Positions 25,901 to 31,900 of a stretch of DNA of 64,000 nucleotides are shown piece after piece. The stretch's first letter is position 1. Each line of letters begins with the position of its first letter. Source of the DNA: Achromobacter sp. AONIH1 (GTDB taxonomy: Bacteria > Pseudomonadota > Gammaproteobacteria > Burkholderiales > Burkholderiaceae_B); the NCBI RefSeq assembly GCF_002902905.1, contig NZ_CP026124.1:2046001-2110000 (forward strand), written 5' to 3'. The notes beneath the pieces were generated by a model. The model did not search any database and had not been told where the DNA came from. It worked only from the letters and a program-made list of their open reading frames with translations. The position numbers and the translations under genes are program-made.

Positions 25901-28900
25901 CGGACTGCGGGCCGACACCGCGTACTACGCCATCGTCGGCGCCGACGGCAGCATCCGCCTGGCGGCCACGCTGGCCGACGCCATGCTCTACCAGACGGGC
26001 GCGGGCCAGAACGATGCCCTGCTGGCCCTGTATCCCGGCATGGGCAAGGCTGTCACGGTGGACTTCAAGGCCGCTGACCTGGCGAGCGCGCAGGCCTATG
26101 TGCGCAACTATGTCCAGAAGACCGACGCGCCGGCGCAGACGGCCGACGAGATCGCGTTGTACGGCAGCAGCTACCGGACCGGGTACTTCTTCTACTTCTC
26201 GGCGGCGACGCTGCGCAATATCGAGAACAACCTGCTGTATCCGGTGTCCGCCACCATCAACGAAAAGGTCTTCGATATCGACAGCCAGTCCGAAGGCGTG
26301 CCGCCGGCGGATCGCTTCCTGAATGTGAAGGCGGGGCAGGGCATTACGCTGCGCACCTCGGGGCAGGGCTCGATCGGCGCGCAGCTGGGCGAATACACGC
26401 TGAAGCTGCCCGACCTGAGCACGATCAGCGGCGACCAGCGCGCCAACATCTTCGACGCGCTGCCGGAGGCCGACAAGGCCATCCTGTCGCGCGCCAATGC
26501 CGCCAACCTGGCGGGCGTCTATCACACGCTGTACCGCTATATCGGGCCCGCCGGCACGGTCTCGCTGGACCGCGCCCACGTGGACTTCACCGACGCCAGC
26601 CTGTGGCGGGCGGTCAATCCCATGTTCTCGAACGATGCCGCGCTGCAGCTCGGCGCCAGGCTGGCGGCGGGCACCGAACTGCAATTCCTGTTCGCCGACC
26701 GCTTCGGCCTGTTCGAGAACAGCCGCGAGGTCTTCGTCTACAACAGCCGGATGCTGGAAGGCGCGACCGGCGGACAGCTGGCGCAGCTGCAGGCGAACAT
26801 CGCCGCGGCCCGGACCGCCGGCCTGCAGGTGGTGGACATCGGCAGCGGCTTCCTGGACCCGGTCTGGAAGGCCGTCGACGTGCCATTCGTGGCGCAGGAC
26901 GGCGCCAGCGCGCAGCAGCTGAAGACGGGCGCGCTGGTGGGCGACATGCGCGATCCGCGCTATCTCACCATCAACCTGACCCGCTCGCTGGCGGTGCAGG
27001 CGGTCGACGGCGTGGTGTCGGCCTATAGCGACACCACGGTGGGCCTGGACTCGCCCAAGGGCAGCATCCGCCTGGGCGACATCCATGCCGCCAAGGGCAT
27101 CACCATCACGGTCAGCGCCCAGGGCGGTTCCATCATCGGCACCGACGCGGGCACGCTGGAGAGCCAGGGCCAGGTCAGCCTGGTCGCCAATCGCGACATC
27201 GTGGGGGGCACCCGCGACGCCAACGGCATCTACCAGTACGACGGCGCCAAGGCGCTGCAACTCAATCTGGGCGCGGGCCATGCGCTCTATGTCGAGGCGG
27301 GCGGCGTGGCGCGGGTGGCGCAGCAGGGCGGCGTCGACCTGAACCTGGTGCTGGCCAATACCAAGGGCACGGCCCAGGCCGGCTCCAGCTACCAGGCCGA
27401 CGCCAACCTGCGCGTGGGCCAGGTGATCGCCGCCGGCAACGTCACGCTGCAGGCGGGGCAGTCGATCCTGAACGCCACGGCGGCGGGCCAGCGCCAATAC
27501 GCCAACGTCACGCTCAGCGAACTGAGCGCGCAGGCGCTTGCGGCGCTGGGCTATGCGCGGGAGGTGGTCCTGATCGCGGGGCAGTCCGTCGGCCAGCTGG
27601 GCGCGGACCTGTCGGCGGACGGGTCGCCCGTGCTGGTCAATCTGTCGGCCAGCGATAGTCAGGCCGTGCTGAAGGCGCAGGCCGGAACCAGCCTGAACGT
27701 CTATGGCCTGCATGGCCTGCGGCTGGGCGGCGTGACGGTGGCGGACGGCAATGGCCTGCGCGGCGACGCGCGGATCTACGCGCTGGAAGACATCCTGAAC
27801 GGCACGGCGCCGGGCCAGGCCGCGCTGACCGCGCGCAATGCCTGGCTGGGCACCCTGTCCGGCGGCATCGGCGTGGCGGCGCAGCCGCTGTTGACCGATC
27901 TGTCCGGCTATCTGATCGCGCTGGCCCAGGGGGCCGTGGCGATCAGCCAGCTGGGCGCGCATGACCTGGCGCTGGCGCACGTGGAATCGCGCAACCGCGA
28001 CGAGATCCGCCTGAGCAGCCAGGCCAGTATCGTCAACGACAAGACCGCGCATCCGGGCCTGTCCGCCGGCCGCGCCGATCCGGTCGTCATCGGCGGCAGC
28101 CTGTATTTCACGGCGGCCGGCTCGGTCGGCGGCTACGGCCAATCCGACGCCGCCGGCGCGGCGGTCAACGACGCGCTGATCGTGGCGGCCATCGGGCCGC
28201 AGGCCACGCTCAACGCCACGGCCGGCGGCGACGTCGCGCTGGCGCAGGTGGCCCAGGCTGACGATGCGCAGGGCGCCACGCAGACGCTGGCGCTCAACGT
28301 GGGCCGGATCGAGGCGCGCAACGTCTGGCTGGCGGCGCGTTCCAGCGCGGCTGGCGTGGGCGGGGACATTCATGTGGCGGCCGGCTCGGCGCTCAGCGCC
28401 GTGGGCGTGGCGAGCCTGCTGGCCGGCAACAACCTGTATGTCGCCGCTCCGTCCAATGGTCAGCCCGGCGGCCTGATCTCGGCCGGACAGCGCATGAACC
28501 TGCGCGTGGACCGCGATGACCGCGGCGCCTACGGCAAGGCCTCGGCCATCACGATAGACGGCCGCCTGCTGGCGCCGGAAATCGTCATCCACGGCAGCGA
28601 GACCGGCGCCAACACCGTCCGCTTCGGGGCGACCGCCGACGCTGGCGGCGCGCTGGACGGCAACGGCTTGCTGACCCAGGGCAACACGATGCGGATCCTG
28701 GGCGGGTCCGGCCAGGACGATATCGAGATCCGCGCGCGCCTGATCGCGCAGCAGCTGCTGACGGTGTCCACGCAGGACGGTGATGACCGCGTGGTGCTGC
28801 AGTCGACCGAAACCTCGGGCGGCGTGCGCATCGAGACGGGCGCGGGCAACGACACGGTATCCGTGATCGGCACGCGCGTCGGCGGCGGATTGTCCATCTT

Positions 28901-31900
28901 GACCGGCGACGGCGGCAATGTCGTCACGCTGGACACGGCGACGGTCGGCGGCGACACGTCCATCACGAGCGGCAAGGACGCGGACCAGATCACGCTGGTC
29001 AACAGCGGTCTGACCGGCGGTCTGACGATCGACGCCGGCGACGGCGGCAATGTCGTCAGGCTGGATACCACGACGGTGGGCGGCGCTACACGCATCACGA
29101 CCGGCAAGGACGCGGATCAGATCACGCTGGTCAACAGCGGCCTGACCGGCGGCCTGACGATCGACGCCGGCGACGGCGGCAACGTCGTCAAGCTGGAGAC
29201 GGTGACGGTGGGCGGCGACACGCGCATCACGAGCGGCAAGGACGTAGATCAGATCACGCTGGTCAACAGCGGCCTGGCCGGCGGCCTGACGATCGATGCC
29301 GGCGACGGCGGCAACGTCGTCAAGCTGGACACCACGACGGTGGGCGGCGATACGTCCGTCACGACCGGCAAGGATGCGGACCAGATCGCGCTGGTGAACA
29401 GCGGCCTGACCGGCGACCTGACGATCGACGCTGGCGACGGCGGCAATGTCGTCGCGCTGGACACGGTCAGGATGGGCGGCGATACGTCCATCATCACCGG
29501 CAGGGATGCCGACCAGATCACGCTGACGCGGACAATCGGCCAGGGCATGCTGCGGATCGACGCCGGCGACGGCGACAACCGCGCGTTGCTGTCCGAGACC
29601 GTGCAGCATGGCGCGACGACGATCCTGACCGGCAAGGGCCAGGATCTCGTCAGCCTGTCGATGGCGGACTTCCTGGGCCGTTTGCACGTCGAATCCGGCG
29701 CCGGCGACGACAAGATCTGGATGTCCCGGATCCTGCTGGCAGCCGGCGCGACGGTGCTGGGCGGCGATGGCGACGATTACATCTATCTGTCGGCGCGGGC
29801 GCTGGCGGGCGGCGTGTCGATTTCCGGGGGAGCGGGCAACGACCTCATCGTGCTGGACCAGCTGCCGTCGCTGAGCAGCCGGCAGACCGTTCCCGGCCAG
29901 GTCGATCGCGTCGACGTCGACGGCGGCGCGGGCTCCAACCGCGTCATCGTCAATCTGGCCGAGACGCTGACCTCCGTGCTGATCGATGTCCATCATTCCG
30001 ACGGCCAGGGCCGCGAGAACCTGGCGGGCGTCAATCAGCTGACCATCAATGGCACCGCGCAGGACGAGACCTTCCTGCTGCGCGCCGGCTATCTGGCCAA
30101 GCTGACGCCGCAGGGCGCGGGCTACGCCGACGCGGTGCAGCGCGTGAACTATGACCGCACCAGCACGGGCGGGCTGCGCCTGAACGCGGTGGACGGCGGC
30201 AACCGTTTCTATATTGACGACACCGGCACGCAGGTCGTCATCGACGGCGGCCTCGGCAGCGATCCGGCCAAGCGCAACGAGTTCCAGATCGGCCAGCTGT
30301 ACGGGCTGGACCGGCTGCCGCCGAGCGTGGCGGCGGGCGACGGGATTGATACCGTGCGCACCACGCAGGGCTATCTGTCGCGCGGCAACAGCCATGGCAT
30401 GACGATCTACGGCGCCGAGAACAGCGTCAACGTGTTCCGCGTCTACAGCAATGCCGCGCCGCTGGCGCTGCATGGCGGCAAGCGCGACGACGCCTTCATG
30501 GTCTACGCCTTCAAGCAGGATCAGGCGCAGGCCGGCGGCGCGCGCGGCTATGTGGTCAACGGCGAACTGTCCATCGACGGCGGCGCGGGCGTGAACACCT
30601 ACACCACGCTGGGCACGGAGGAGGATGATGCCTTCGTGCTGACGCAGGAAGGGCTGCGCGGCGCCGGGCTGAACACCCGCTACCAGAATATCCAGAGGGT
30701 GAACCTGGACGCGCGCGAGGGCAACGACCACATCTATGTGCTGTCCACGCGCAGCAACGTGATCACCACCCTGATCGGCGGCAGCGGCAGCAATACCTTC
30801 GACCTGTCGGGCGATGCGGCGGGCAATACCATCGTCAGCGGCCGCGACGGCTCGCGCGGCGTGCTGGACGGCAAGCAGCCCGTCGTCGTCACCGCCCAGC
30901 CGGGCGCGCTGAACGGCAGCGGCGGCGCGCCGTTGGCGTTGTCGGTGAGCCTGGACATGGGCATCCTGCCGCGTCCGGCCAGCGGCCAGGCTTATGTGTC
31001 GCTGACCAGCGCCATGCTGGCGTCCGCGCTCTACGGCTCGCTGACGCAAGGCACGGGCCTGTCCGCCGGCGATGGGCTGGCGGCCGTGCGCCAGGGCCTG
31101 CAGGGCCGTGGCCTGCTGCTGTCGACCGACGGCGGTCAGACCTGGCATGAAAGCGTGGTGCTGGCGTTCGACGCCAATGGCGTCGGCGGGCAGGGCTGGG
31201 ATACGACCCGGCAGGTGCTGGTCAAGCTGGAGGACGGCCCGGGCATCGGCCTGCCGCCGGTGAGCCTGGCCGGCCGCGACCTGCGGCTGTCGGCCACGCT
31301 GTTCACCACGCTGCCCGGCATGCACGATGTGGCCCTGCCATCCATCGTCGTGCCGGTGGCCGATCCGGGTCACGCCGGACCGCCCAACGATCCGGGCAAG
31401 GTGCGCGCGCCGCGCGCCACCGACCAGCCAACGATCGTCGTGGATCCGGTCACGGGCGTGAGCTATGCCAACTATCCCGACCAGCCGCACGACGTGTCCG
31501 GCATCCAGGGCAGCCTGCTGATCGAGGGCGGCGCGCTGGACAAGCCGGACTACGACGGCGCGCTGCGCGCCGGCGTGGGCCTGCCCGGCGAGACCGACGC
31601 GCCGCTGGGCGCGCGCAATACCGGCCAGGCGCCGACGGCCGCGGCCAACAACCGCATCCGCCTGTTCGACGACGGCTCGCTCACCGGCCAGGTGGGCATG
31701 CAGGACATGGCCGCGCAGCTGAGCGGCCTGGGCAGGCTGTATAACAACCCGCAGGCGGGCGACTTCGGCCGCATCACCGGACTGGGCATGACGCCGGGCG
31801 TGGGCGTGGCGGCGGGCAGCATCTTCCAGGCCAGCGAAGCCGGCATCCATGGCTATGACCGCGGCATCGTCTTCCACGGCGTGCAGTCGGTCAACACCAT

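Noticed and set aside
28905..29696. CRISPR-like regular repeats
   Set aside because: The period is 132 bp without unique spacers, and the repeats are in frame within a protein.
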